Assembly (NCBI GenBank): GCA_964638865.1
Contig: CAZXBG010000019.1
Span: 1 to 34,962 of the forward strand
Direction of reading: 5' to 3'
DNA: 34,962 bases
Origin: UBA7236 sp964638865
GTDB taxonomy: Bacteria; Bacteroidota; Bacteroidia; Chitinophagales; BACL12
Shown here: piece by piece, positions 23,062-31,564 of the stretch
How the letters are laid out: each line of letters begins with the position of its first letter
Numbering within the stretch: the first letter of the stretch is position 1
Program-made: the position numbers and the translations under genes
The notes under the pieces: model-generated
What the model was told of the DNA's origin: nothing
What the model saw: the letters and a program-made list of their open reading frames with translations, nothing else
Database searches by the model: none

Positions 23062-24188
23062 AACGAATCATCCGCAGAAGTATTTTGAATGATCATTAAA
23101 CTATCGGGTTGTGCAATTTCAGCCGGTTGAATTCCGTTTTGCATATCAATTCTCTGCAAAAATTCACCAACAAATATCTCTGTAAATATTTTTGCTCCCG
23201 GCGCATTTAAATGTGCCAGATCAAAAAGATTTTCTCTTTCATTTAACATTGGATAAGCGGAGGGATCTTGAAATCCAATTCTGTTTTCCGCCGGTAATTG
23301 ATTGAAAAGCGGGATCAAATATTCATACCTGTCTCCCAAACGCTGTGATAACATGATAATTAATTTGATATCATTTTGTTCACAATAATTAATAAGATCT
23401 GTCAGATTTTTTTCAATTGTTTTATTAGGGTTTACAGTAGCATTTTCGTACTTGTCGAATAAAAACTGACACCGTTTTGTGCGATAAGCAATAGTATCAG
23501 GAGTGCGTAATTCAGAATAACGCACTGCAAGATCTCCATCCGGATCATCTTTCATTTCCTGATCAAGAGAATAAAATCCTCTTTTGTCGGGTCCCAATGT
23601 TCTTTCATCTACATTCATACCGGTAGCTTGTTGAACCATTGCTGTTCCCATACCGACCATCAATGATTTTTCACAAAATGAGAAAGCATGTAATCCCGGA
23701 ACACTTACTTTTTTAGTTATACCTTTTTCTGATTCCCAACTTGCCTTCATTACATCAAAAATGTTGTTGGGGGTATACCAAAATATCATTTCTTTTTTGT
23801 GAAGGTTATCAGCACCCATTTTAGTAAGCTCTGAAAGGTCGATAACTACATATTTCAAATTAGATTTATCATACTTAATTAAATTTTCAAGCATGTAAAC
23901 CGATTGTGGAGTTCTGTTGGCCGGAATTCCGAAATTGTATGATTTTATATTTAATTCAGGTCGTTCTGCATTAACTATGGAATCGAACTCAACCGGATTA
24001 ATATGTCTGTAGGTTGTACTTGCACCAATAAACAGCGTATTATATTGATCGCTGTTTTCAACATACGATTCATATTTTGAATTCAATCTGATATTACCCC
24101 AGGAAAATGGCATAGCAATGATAGCGATCTGACTTAACACCAGCACTATCAAAACCAATAACCCAAACCTAAGAAATAATTTTTTCAT
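23058..24188 (-). CDS. SGNH-hydrolase-like partner of MBOAT acyltransferase
   Basis: This 376-aa protein has a single N-terminal membrane anchor (about residues 5-26), then a periplasmic domain. Block I of the SGNH fold is visible as LFIGASTTYRHINP (Ser57 the likely nucleophile). A late DLAHLNAPGAKIF (Asp323, His326) fits block V with the catalytic Asp-His pair. A middle LKLIIMLSQRLG strand is also typical. It is encoded three bases downstream of the MBOAT gene and overlaps the flippase gene by 4 bp. By analogy with the AlgI/AlgJ and similar pairs it probably takes the acyl group delivered across the membrane and places it on the polysaccharide. It is not close enough to AlgJ or AlgX to name it so. 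Confidence 0.8.
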   Translation of the reverse strand: MKKLFLRFGLLVLIVLVLSQIAIIAMPFSWGNIRLNSKYESYVENSDQYNTLFIGASTTYRHINPVEFDSIVNAERPELNIKSYNFGIPANRTPQSVYMLENLIKYDKSNLKYVVIDLSELTKMGADNLHKKEMIFWYTPNNIFDVMKASWESEKGITKKVSVPGLHAFSFCEKSLMVGMGTAMVQQATGMNVDERTLGPDKRGFYSLDQEMKDDPDGDLAVRYSELRTPDTIAYRTKRCQFLFDKYENATVNPNKTIEKNLTDLINYCEQNDIKLIIMLSQRLGDRYEYLIPLFNQLPAENRIGFQDPSAYPMLNERENLFDLAHLNAPGAKIFTEIFVGEFLQRIDMQNGIQPAEIAQPDSLMIIQNTSADDSL

Positions 24189-24191
24189 GTT

Positions 24192-25664
24192 TTAAAATTG
24201 GAAATAAATAAATACGGAATCTGTTGTTACTGCAAACCAGGATACCAAAACTGTGATCAGAACATAAAACCCCCATCTCAAATAAACCGGTTTTGCTGCA
24301 ATTCTTTTTTCTATCGTTACATCTTTATTGGTATACAAATTATAATCAGTGTATAATAATATAGCTACGAAAAACAAGGCCAACCAAAATTCTATTACAC
24401 TCGGTGTTGAACCTGCCGATGAACTTGAATTAATAAGTGCCCAGGTTGTATCAGGTTGATTAAAAATACTTTGAATAATGATCCATGATTCGTTGATGTT
24501 TCTGGAGCAGAAGAAAATATCCGGGATACATGTGAGATTAAATATCCAAAACATCAGCAAGAAATTGGTTAGCCACTTAGCCTTTGGCAAAAGTGTAGGC
24601 AAATTTATTTTAGGGAAATACCTATCCCATATTCTGGAAATTACAATAAATGATCCATGTACAAATCCGAACATAATGAATGTCCAGTTTGCTCCATGCC
24701 AGAATCCCATGATAGTTATTGCCGCCAAATTATTAAACAACATACGCGGAAACGAAACTTTACTTCCTCCCATTGGAATATAAATGTAATCACGCACCCA
24801 TTGCGTAAGTGTAATATGCCATCGCTCCCAAAATTCTCTGATTGATTTTGCGAAATAAGGTGTTTTAAAATTTTCGCGAAGGTTATGGCCCATTATTCTC
24901 GAAGACCCAATTGCGATATCGCAATATCCTGAGAAATCGCAATATACCTGAATTGCAAATAACCATGTTGCAAGAATAATAGCAAATCCGCCATGATCGC
25001 CCGGTTGATTATAAACTTCTCTAACAAATATTGCAAGCCTGTCGGCAATTACAACCTTTTTAAAGAAACCATATAAAATTCTGATTAAACCTTGTTTTAC
25101 CCGGTCGTAATCAAAATCAAAATTTTGTTTAAGTTGTGGGAGAAAATCCTCCTTCCGCTGAATTGGTCCTGCAACCAATTGAGGCCAATAAGCAACGAAG
25201 GTTGCAAAAAATCCGAAATTCTTTTCTGCTTTTGCTGTTCCCTTGTAAACATCAACAGTATAACTGATTGCCTGAAATGTATAAAAGGATAACCCTACAG
25301 GCAGCAGTAACTTGAATTCGGGTACATTGTAAAATATGTTGAGACTATCAAATACGACTCGTGTGGAGTCGCTAAAGAAATTAAAGTATTTAAATAAAAA
25401 GAGTACGGATAGATTCATCACAATACTCAATATCATCCAGGGTTTCCGTTTCTTTTTATCCTCGTGTTTCGACATTTGCAATCCGCACAAATAATCGATT
25501 GAGGTAGAGAGCACTATTAGGAAAGCATATTCTGCTTTCCAACACATGTAGAAATAATAACTTACAAACAACAACAACAACCATCTCCATTTATAAGGAA
25601 TGGAGAAGTACAGGAAAATGACAACCGGTAAAAAAATTAAAAAATGTAATGAGTTAAAAACCAT
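24192..25664 (-). CDS. MBOAT family O-acyltransferase
   Basis: The 490-aa polytopic protein belongs to the membrane-bound O-acyltransferase family, AlgI branch, which carries acetyl groups across the inner membrane for polysaccharide O-acetylation. The family's essential His lies in GFWHGANW (His323), next to the IREFWERWHITLTQWVRDYI stretch (275-294) with the conserved second His. The early FLPVVIFLYFSIPYKWRWLL and the PQLVAGPIQRKEDFLPQL segments are typical. It follows the Wzz-like gene by 32 bp and precedes its SGNH partner by 3 bp. Acetyl is the most likely group, but other acyl groups are possible. Confidence 0.93.
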   Translation of the reverse strand: MVFNSLHFLIFLPVVIFLYFSIPYKWRWLLLLFVSYYFYMCWKAEYAFLIVLSTSIDYLCGLQMSKHEDKKKRKPWMILSIVMNLSVLFLFKYFNFFSDSTRVVFDSLNIFYNVPEFKLLLPVGLSFYTFQAISYTVDVYKGTAKAEKNFGFFATFVAYWPQLVAGPIQRKEDFLPQLKQNFDFDYDRVKQGLIRILYGFFKKVVIADRLAIFVREVYNQPGDHGGFAIILATWLFAIQVYCDFSGYCDIAIGSSRIMGHNLRENFKTPYFAKSIREFWERWHITLTQWVRDYIYIPMGGSKVSFPRMLFNNLAAITIMGFWHGANWTFIMFGFVHGSFIVISRIWDRYFPKINLPTLLPKAKWLTNFLLMFWIFNLTCIPDIFFCSRNINESWIIIQSIFNQPDTTWALINSSSSAGSTPSVIEFWLALFFVAILLYTDYNLYTNKDVTIEKRIAAKPVYLRWGFYVLITVLVSWFAVTTDSVFIYFQF

Positions 25665-25696
25665 TTTCCGTCAAATTCTTTAATTACACCTCAGTG

Positions 25697-26842
25697 TCAA
25701 ATTTTATTACTTTCTGTATCTATTAGCGATTGATTTCCTTTTTCCCTGTTATATTTTTCGATCACAAGTTGTTTTTGTTTACCTTCCTCTACAGAGTCGC
25801 GAATATACTTACGTACACCCAAACCAATGCTTGTAAGAAAAACACCCAATAAAAAACCAATGATCATGAACATTGTTGTCTGTTCTTTTTCTTTAATTGT
25901 AGAATATTTTGGTTGATCAATAATATCAACAAGCGGTGTTTTATTTTGAAGGTCGAATAATGCTAATTGCAATTGAGCGAATGTTGTTGAATATTCGGTA
26001 GTTACCAAACCTATATCGCGCAGTAGCCTGTTCTGTCCAAGGTATCCGGCAAATTTTACCTGGTAACTTGAATTATCCTGCAAATTTGCCAATAGATCTT
26101 CCTTTTGTTCTAAAAGGCGTCTCAGCGAATCCGATTTAATCTGCAAAAAATCAACTGTTATTTCTTCATTTTTAACCTGAGTACTAATATAATAAGCGGA
26201 ACCTGCATATGCGAGGTAATCAGCCATAAAGTAGGAGAAATCTCTACTGAGTGAGGATATCTCCATTTGGTTCATGCCGAAATCTTCACTAAATTCAGTG
26301 ATAATATCATTTTCGACAAATTCGTCATAAATTACTGTCAAACAACTGTCTTCCTTTCTTGTTAAAGAATCTAAACTTCCATGTTCTAATTTAAAATCTT
26401 TTACCTTTTTTTTCTTTGCCCATTTCGGGTACATTTCGATGTAGAAATTAGCAAGATAATCTTCCCGTGGAGGAACACCCTTCTTTACCGACAAAGTTCT
26501 TTTTTCCGTTAATGCCTGTTTTACAAGAGTTCTAGATTGCAACACTCCCAAAAACAATTCGTTGGTAAATTCCGTCCCAGTTGCAAGACCGATACCAAAT
26601 GAACTGGCAAGTGAAGCCAAAGATGAAGTAGAGGTACCTTCAGTTCCTTTCACGGCAAAGTCTGCATGTGAAATATAACTTTCTTTTTTCCAAACAGAAT
26701 AAAAGCGAAGTAGAATGGCAAGTAAAATTGCCACTATCAACACAACCCACCACTTTTTTAAAATATAACGGCGATACTCACCGAATTTGGTAAATAAATC
26801 ACCAATATTTATCTCATCATTATAAGGACGATCGTACTGCAT
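25697..26842 (-). CDS. Wzz-like chain-length determinant protein
   Basis: The 381-aa protein has the Wzz layout: a cytoplasmic N-terminus, a first membrane helix (about residues 33-50), a large periplasmic part with coiled-coil potential (roughly 230-290) and a second helix (about 328-348), followed by a short basic tail. It ends soon after that helix, so there is no C-terminal BY-kinase domain as in Wzc. It would set polymer length together with the Wzy-like protein and may bridge to the export channel. It lies 35 bp downstream of the export gene and is the second gene of the operon. Confidence 0.85.
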   Translation of the reverse strand: MQYDRPYNDEINIGDLFTKFGEYRRYILKKWWVVLIVAILLAILLRFYSVWKKESYISHADFAVKGTEGTSTSSLASLASSFGIGLATGTEFTNELFLGVLQSRTLVKQALTEKRTLSVKKGVPPREDYLANFYIEMYPKWAKKKKVKDFKLEHGSLDSLTRKEDSCLTVIYDEFVENDIITEFSEDFGMNQMEISSLSRDFSYFMADYLAYAGSAYYISTQVKNEEITVDFLQIKSDSLRRLLEQKEDLLANLQDNSSYQVKFAGYLGQNRLLRDIGLVTTEYSTTFAQLQLALFDLQNKTPLVDIIDQPKYSTIKEKEQTTMFMIIGFLLGVFLTSIGLGVRKYIRDSVEEGKQKQLVIEKYNREKGNQSLIDTESNKI

Positions 26843-26877
26843 AACTTTTGTTTTCCCTTTTGCTTTATTGATTATTA

Positions 26878-29244
26878 TCAGCGTTGTAACAAAACATAAA
26901 TTGTTGCAAAACTCAAGATACCTGCACTAAATGTAGTTGCAAAAGTATTCCAATCGAATGGTTCCTTTGGTTCTTCCGTTCCTTCGATCTCAATCTTCTC
27001 TTCCGGTTTCTGAGGAACTACTATCTGACTACCTTTTACTTTTACTCTTGGATAGAAATGTAGGAATAGGAAATTATGTGTTCTATGCACATAACCGTTC
27101 GGTTCCACTACATAAGTTTCACTTCTTTTAGCATCATCATCGAAATTCTTTCCGTATTTTTTGATAAAATGACGTGCAGATCTGCCTTTTTCAAAAGGCA
27201 CAACTACCGTTCCCGGATCGCCGATAAATGGATATTTAATTTCACCCTTTAATGCAACAAGATCACCCTGTTTAGGCACTGTAACGATATCACCTTCCCG
27301 CATTACATAATTATATTTTGATTCTGGGTTTTCCATTGCTTTTCCAAGAAACACCAAGGTGGAAGTAACATCCATTCTATTCATTGTTGCACCATCAGCA
27401 TAAGCCCACTGGGTTAATCCACCGGCTCTTTCAATTACATCTGCCAAAGTTTCGGTGCGCGATAATAGTGTGTAAACTCCGGGATATTTAACCTCACCTA
27501 AAATGGTAATATTTTTTTGATATTCAAATTCAGGGGTTGTTCTTACATAAACCTGATCATAAGGTTGAAGCACGAAAGTATTTGCAGCATCATCAACATC
27601 CAGTACCTTATCTACAGAAACTGATTGCACAATTACTCTTGTAGGTTCATTTTGGCTGCTCGCATCACTAAAGTTTACAATTCGGGAAACCTCAATTTTA
27701 TTATTTGCAGCCTCTACTTTTAATCCACCTGAATAATAAAGAAGATCTTTTAATGTCATTTGCTGATAGTATGGAAATGTTCCTGGCATTTTAACTGCAC
27801 CGGCTATGGATACATTAAATGTTTCTCTGAATTCCTCTTTTGAAAAGATGTCGATCACATCAAATTTTGCCAATTTAAAATTGAATGGAGAATTTGAATT
27901 TGCTAATACTTCATCCAATTCGAAAGGAATATAAACATCATTCATTTTTGCATCCTTGCGTATTAAATAAGCGCGATCGGTATAAGCATCATAATTCAAC
28001 CCTTTTGCTTTTTCAATCAGGTCAGAAATACGCATGTCAGCGGTAAGTTGATAATTACCCGGGAAACGACAAGATCCTTGGATAGTAACAATATTTTCAA
28101 TTACTTCCGGTATTTTGGAAAACACTATTTTATCTCCATTCAGGAGTGGGAAATTTATTTTTTCTCTTTCTACGCTGTCAAGATTAAAATCGAGCACTAC
28201 ATTTTCGTTATTGATATATCGGAAAATGGATACATTGCGTTTGTAAGCAGTTGATTTTAATCCTCCTGCATAATAAATGAGTTCATTAAGATTTTCACCT
28301 GCTACTAATTCGTATTTTGTAGGTCGGTTTACTTCCCCTTCCACCTGCACAACTCTGCCAATACCGTTTACTACGATGTAGTCGTTTGCTTCGAGATATG
28401 CATCATCTGTTGAACCCGGATTCATCAGAAATTGATAAACATCCAAAGTTTTGATAACCCGGTTATTTCTTTTGATCTGAATATTTCTTACAGAACCAAT
28501 ATCTGTTACACCACCAGCTGCAACTAATGCATTGAAAGCGGTATTAAAGGAAGAAATATTATAAGAACCCGGATTTATTACTTCCCCAACGATATTTACT
28601 TTTATGCTTTTAGAATAGGTTAACGTAACATCAAATTTTGAGTTGGTAAGATCGAAAGCCGAGGCAAAACGCTGACGCAATAACTGTCTGGCAGCGCTGA
28701 AAGTAAGTCCTTTCAGATAAATTCTCCCAACCTCAATTGTGGTAATATATCCTTCCTCATTGATGGTAAAATTGGAATTATAATAGGCATAACCCCAAAC
28801 TGCAATGGTGATCATATCCCCTTCGCCAAGGATATAATTGTCGCCCACCTTAGAATTTGGAACCTTTTCGAAGAGGTCGATTGATCCACTGCGGAAAAAA
28901 TCCTGACCCCAAACAGGAGCAGGAGCAGCTGCGGCACCGGTTTCCTCTTCCACAGCTTCCTGTATGGCTGGATTTACGATGGTTCCTGAATTAGGTGCCA
29001 AGGTGTTGATCTGGCTATTTGCAGCATCTACAGCGCTTTGCTGTGCATCCTGAATCATTGTGGCAGAGCCCACGGCTGTTGAAGTGCCGGTAGTTTCCAT
29101 GATTGCATCAATTTCAGTTTGGTCAAAGCCAAGAGACTCTAAGGTTCCCGAAGATACAGTCGGTACTACTGGCGTTTGAGCATTTAGTGTAAAAATGGAA
29201 CTTGCAACCAATATGATCAAGCCCAACGAAGAAATCTTCTTCAT
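26878..29244 (-). CDS. Wza-like polysaccharide export protein, multiple SLBB domains
   Basis: The product of 788 aa starts at ATG 29244 with a signal peptide (MKKISSLGLIILVASSIFTLNAQ); an in-frame ATG at 29325 lies upstream of the predicted promoter and is rejected. After a low-complexity Ala/Thr region there is a poly-export domain (DNYILGEGDMITIAVWG). About six SLBB-like modules follow, each starting with a G-E/x-V...P-G strand pair such as VNIVGEVINPGSYNI, VTIQGSCRFPGNYQL and ITILGEVKYPGVYTL. The C-terminus ends in a hydrophobic segment (FATTFSAGILSFATIYVLLQR). No lipobox Cys is present at the signal cleavage site, unlike E. coli Wza. It probably forms the outer-membrane and periplasmic exit channel and opens the operon. 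Confidence 0.9.
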   Translation of the reverse strand: MKKISSLGLIILVASSIFTLNAQTPVVPTVSSGTLESLGFDQTEIDAIMETTGTSTAVGSATMIQDAQQSAVDAANSQINTLAPNSGTIVNPAIQEAVEEETGAAAAPAPVWGQDFFRSGSIDLFEKVPNSKVGDNYILGEGDMITIAVWGYAYYNSNFTINEEGYITTIEVGRIYLKGLTFSAARQLLRQRFASAFDLTNSKFDVTLTYSKSIKVNIVGEVINPGSYNISSFNTAFNALVAAGGVTDIGSVRNIQIKRNNRVIKTLDVYQFLMNPGSTDDAYLEANDYIVVNGIGRVVQVEGEVNRPTKYELVAGENLNELIYYAGGLKSTAYKRNVSIFRYINNENVVLDFNLDSVEREKINFPLLNGDKIVFSKIPEVIENIVTIQGSCRFPGNYQLTADMRISDLIEKAKGLNYDAYTDRAYLIRKDAKMNDVYIPFELDEVLANSNSPFNFKLAKFDVIDIFSKEEFRETFNVSIAGAVKMPGTFPYYQQMTLKDLLYYSGGLKVEAANNKIEVSRIVNFSDASSQNEPTRVIVQSVSVDKVLDVDDAANTFVLQPYDQVYVRTTPEFEYQKNITILGEVKYPGVYTLLSRTETLADVIERAGGLTQWAYADGATMNRMDVTSTLVFLGKAMENPESKYNYVMREGDIVTVPKQGDLVALKGEIKYPFIGDPGTVVVPFEKGRSARHFIKKYGKNFDDDAKRSETYVVEPNGYVHRTHNFLFLHFYPRVKVKGSQIVVPQKPEEKIEIEGTEEPKEPFDWNTFATTFSAGILSFATIYVLLQR

Positions 29245-29264
29245 ACTTTTTTTAAAATTTCGTG

Positions 29265-29291
29265 CAAAGATATAGCTATTCGACCAATCAA
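29265..29291 (-). promoter_or_regulatory. Putative promoter of the polysaccharide operon
   Basis: On the minus strand TATCTTTG (29272-29265) is an exact TAnnTTTG match, with TTG (29291-29289) 16 bases upstream, a little short of the usual 19-21. A transcript would start about 15 bases before the ATG at 29244, supporting that start. Confidence 0.45.
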
Positions 29292-29433
29292 CCAGTACAG
29301 GTTGAAAAACAAATTTGACTTTCATGAATTTGAGTTGTGATTCTTAGACAACCTTCGAAAGACGACAATGCAGAGATACTGCGTTGCGTGATGGAAAAAT
29401 TAAATTATAGGAAGAAATAGGCAAGCCCAAAGG

Positions 29434-31527
29434 TCAACTGATAGGTAACCCAAGCTCAGAAGAACCGTCATCGGCAACAAAAAACAATTTTCCTGAGGGG
29501 TCTTCGGCCATCAGGATCATTCCATTACTTTCAACCCCGCGCATTTTTCGGGGCGCAAGATTTACGAGTACAGTTACCTTTTTACCGGGCAGATCAACCG
29601 GATCAAAATGTTTTGCAATACCGGATACTATTATTCGCGTTTCAAATCCCAGATCTACTGATAATTTCAATAACTTATCGGCACCATCTATTTTTTCTGC
29701 ACTTTTTATAATTCCGGTTCGCATATCTAATTTTGAAAAATCTTCAAATTGAATTGTTGATTTTATTGCAGGTCTTTCAGAAATATTTTTAACCACGTCA
29801 TTTTTGATTTCAAGATGTTCATTTTTTGACAATCGAATTTCTTCCAATGCTGATAATTTTGCCTCAATTATTTCATCTTCTACTTTATCAAATAAATAAA
29901 CTGCCTCTCCAATTTGTCCGTTTGTTTCTAATTTTGAATTTAAAAATTCAAACTCAAGCTCCTTATTAATTCCTAGAGTGTTAAATATTTTAATTGCAGT
30001 AAAAGGGAGAAATGGTTCACATAATATTCCTATATTCAACAAACTTTCAAGACAAATTCGGAGAACTCCGGCAGTTTTTTCGGAGTCGGCTTTTATTAAT
30101 TTCCAGGGTTCATAATCTGTCAACAATTTATTGCCGAGACGAACAACATCCATCATGGCATTTAATGCATCTCTGAATCGATAATTTTCAAGTGATGGAA
30201 CATATACTTCTTCTATTAATTGCTGAATGGCTTTTTTATAATTTATTATATATTCTTCCTTTAAGAGCAGGGTGTTTTCAGCAGGTATTTTTCCCTCAAA
30301 ATATTTATGTGTTAAAACCAAAACGCGATTAGCATAGTTTCCTAATATCGCCACCAATTCGTTGTTATTCCTAGCCTGATAGTCCTTCCAGGTGAATTCA
30401 CTGTCTTTGGTTTCGGGCATATTTGCACACAAAACATAGCGCAAAACATCCTCTTTACCGGGGAACTCTTCTAAATATTTATGCAATTGAATATTCCAGT
30501 TTCGCGAGGTGGACATTTTATCACCTTCCATATTCATAAATTCATTTGCAGGCACATTTGTGGGAATAATAAAATCACCATGACTCTTCAGAATACATGG
30601 AAATATCAAGCAGTGAAACACAATATTATCCTTCCCAATAAAATGTAACAATTTTGTTCCTTTATCCTTCCAATATGGCTCCCAATTTTTATTATTATCT
30701 ATTGCCCATTGTTTTGTTGCACTAATATATCCTATCGGAGCATCAAGCCAAACATATAATACTTTTCCCTCTGCATTTTTTAATGGAACTTTTACTCCCC
30801 AATCAAGGTCTCTGGTAATAGACCTCGGATGTAATCCTTGTTTTAACCAACTGGAACATTGTCCTACAACATTTTTTTTCCAATCTTCCGTTCTACCTTC
30901 ACCATCAATAATCCAACTTGAGAGCCAATCCTGATATTTATTTAATGGCAAATACCAATGCGTGGTTTTTCTTTTTATTGGTTTTTCATTACTCAATGAA
31001 GAAACCGGATCAATAAGATCGTCGGGCGAAAGTGAAGATCCGCATTTTTCACATTGATCGCCAAATGCATTTGGATTTGCACATACCGGACAAGTGCCAA
31101 CTATATATCTGTCGGCCAGAAACTGTTGAAATTTTTCATCAAAATATTGTTCACTTTCCTTTTCTTCAAATACATTTTTATTGTATAAATTCAGAAAGAA
31201 ATCGCTGGAAGTTTCGTGGTGAATTTTTGAGGAAGTGCGGTGATAAATATCAAAACTGATAGCTAATCCATGAAATGCATTTTTAATGATCTCATGGTAT
31301 TTATCAATTATTGCCTGCGGGGTGGTATTTTCTTTTTTTGCCTGAATGGTAATAGCAGCGCCGTGTTCATCGCTTCCACAAACAAAAACTACATCTCGTT
31401 TTCTTCTGCGCAGATAACGCACATAAATATCCGCAGGCAGATAAGCTCCTGCTATATGGCCAATATGTAATGGCCCGTTTGCATAAGGCAGTGCTGATGT
31501 TATTAAATATCTTTCCGGTTGTTGCAA
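29434..31527 (-). CDS. metG: Methionyl-tRNA synthetase
   Basis: MetG charges tRNA-Met. From the TTG at 31527 the protein has 697 aa and starts MQQPERYLITSALPYANGPL, as Bacteroidota MetG proteins do. An upstream in-frame ATG at 31617 would add 30 unlike residues and overlap the divergent gene. HIGH is at 21-24, the zinc Cys set is in CPVCANPNAFGDQCEKCG, and the KMSKS loop appears as GDKMSTSRNW. The C-terminus carries the tRNA-binding OB domain (FEDFSKLDMRTGIIKSAE ... APRKMRGVESNGMIL). It lies upstream of the polysaccharide operon on the same strand with about 190 bp between. Confidence 0.95.
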   Translation of the reverse strand: MQQPERYLITSALPYANGPLHIGHIAGAYLPADIYVRYLRRRKRDVVFVCGSDEHGAAITIQAKKENTTPQAIIDKYHEIIKNAFHGLAISFDIYHRTSSKIHHETSSDFFLNLYNKNVFEEKESEQYFDEKFQQFLADRYIVGTCPVCANPNAFGDQCEKCGSSLSPDDLIDPVSSLSNEKPIKRKTTHWYLPLNKYQDWLSSWIIDGEGRTEDWKKNVVGQCSSWLKQGLHPRSITRDLDWGVKVPLKNAEGKVLYVWLDAPIGYISATKQWAIDNNKNWEPYWKDKGTKLLHFIGKDNIVFHCLIFPCILKSHGDFIIPTNVPANEFMNMEGDKMSTSRNWNIQLHKYLEEFPGKEDVLRYVLCANMPETKDSEFTWKDYQARNNNELVAILGNYANRVLVLTHKYFEGKIPAENTLLLKEEYIINYKKAIQQLIEEVYVPSLENYRFRDALNAMMDVVRLGNKLLTDYEPWKLIKADSEKTAGVLRICLESLLNIGILCEPFLPFTAIKIFNTLGINKELEFEFLNSKLETNGQIGEAVYLFDKVEDEIIEAKLSALEEIRLSKNEHLEIKNDVVKNISERPAIKSTIQFEDFSKLDMRTGIIKSAEKIDGADKLLKLSVDLGFETRIIVSGIAKHFDPVDLPGKKVTVLVNLAPRKMRGVESNGMILMAEDPSGKLFFVADDGSSELGLPIS

Positions 31528-31548
31528 GTTTTTGTCAATTTTGAACTG

Positions 31549-31556
31549 CAAAATTA
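31549..31556 (-). promoter_or_regulatory. Possible -7 box of metG
   Basis: TAATTTTG on the minus strand (31556-31549) matches TAnnTTTG and sits about 22 bases before the TTG start at 31527. A -33 element at the right spacing is not seen. It agrees with rejection of the far-upstream ATG. Confidence 0.3.
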
Positions 31557-31564
31557 AAAATAAT

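Noticed and set aside
31532..31564. Earlier start for the LD-carboxypeptidase
   Set aside because: The extra 11 residues do not resemble the family and would overlap the promoter region between the two divergent genes.
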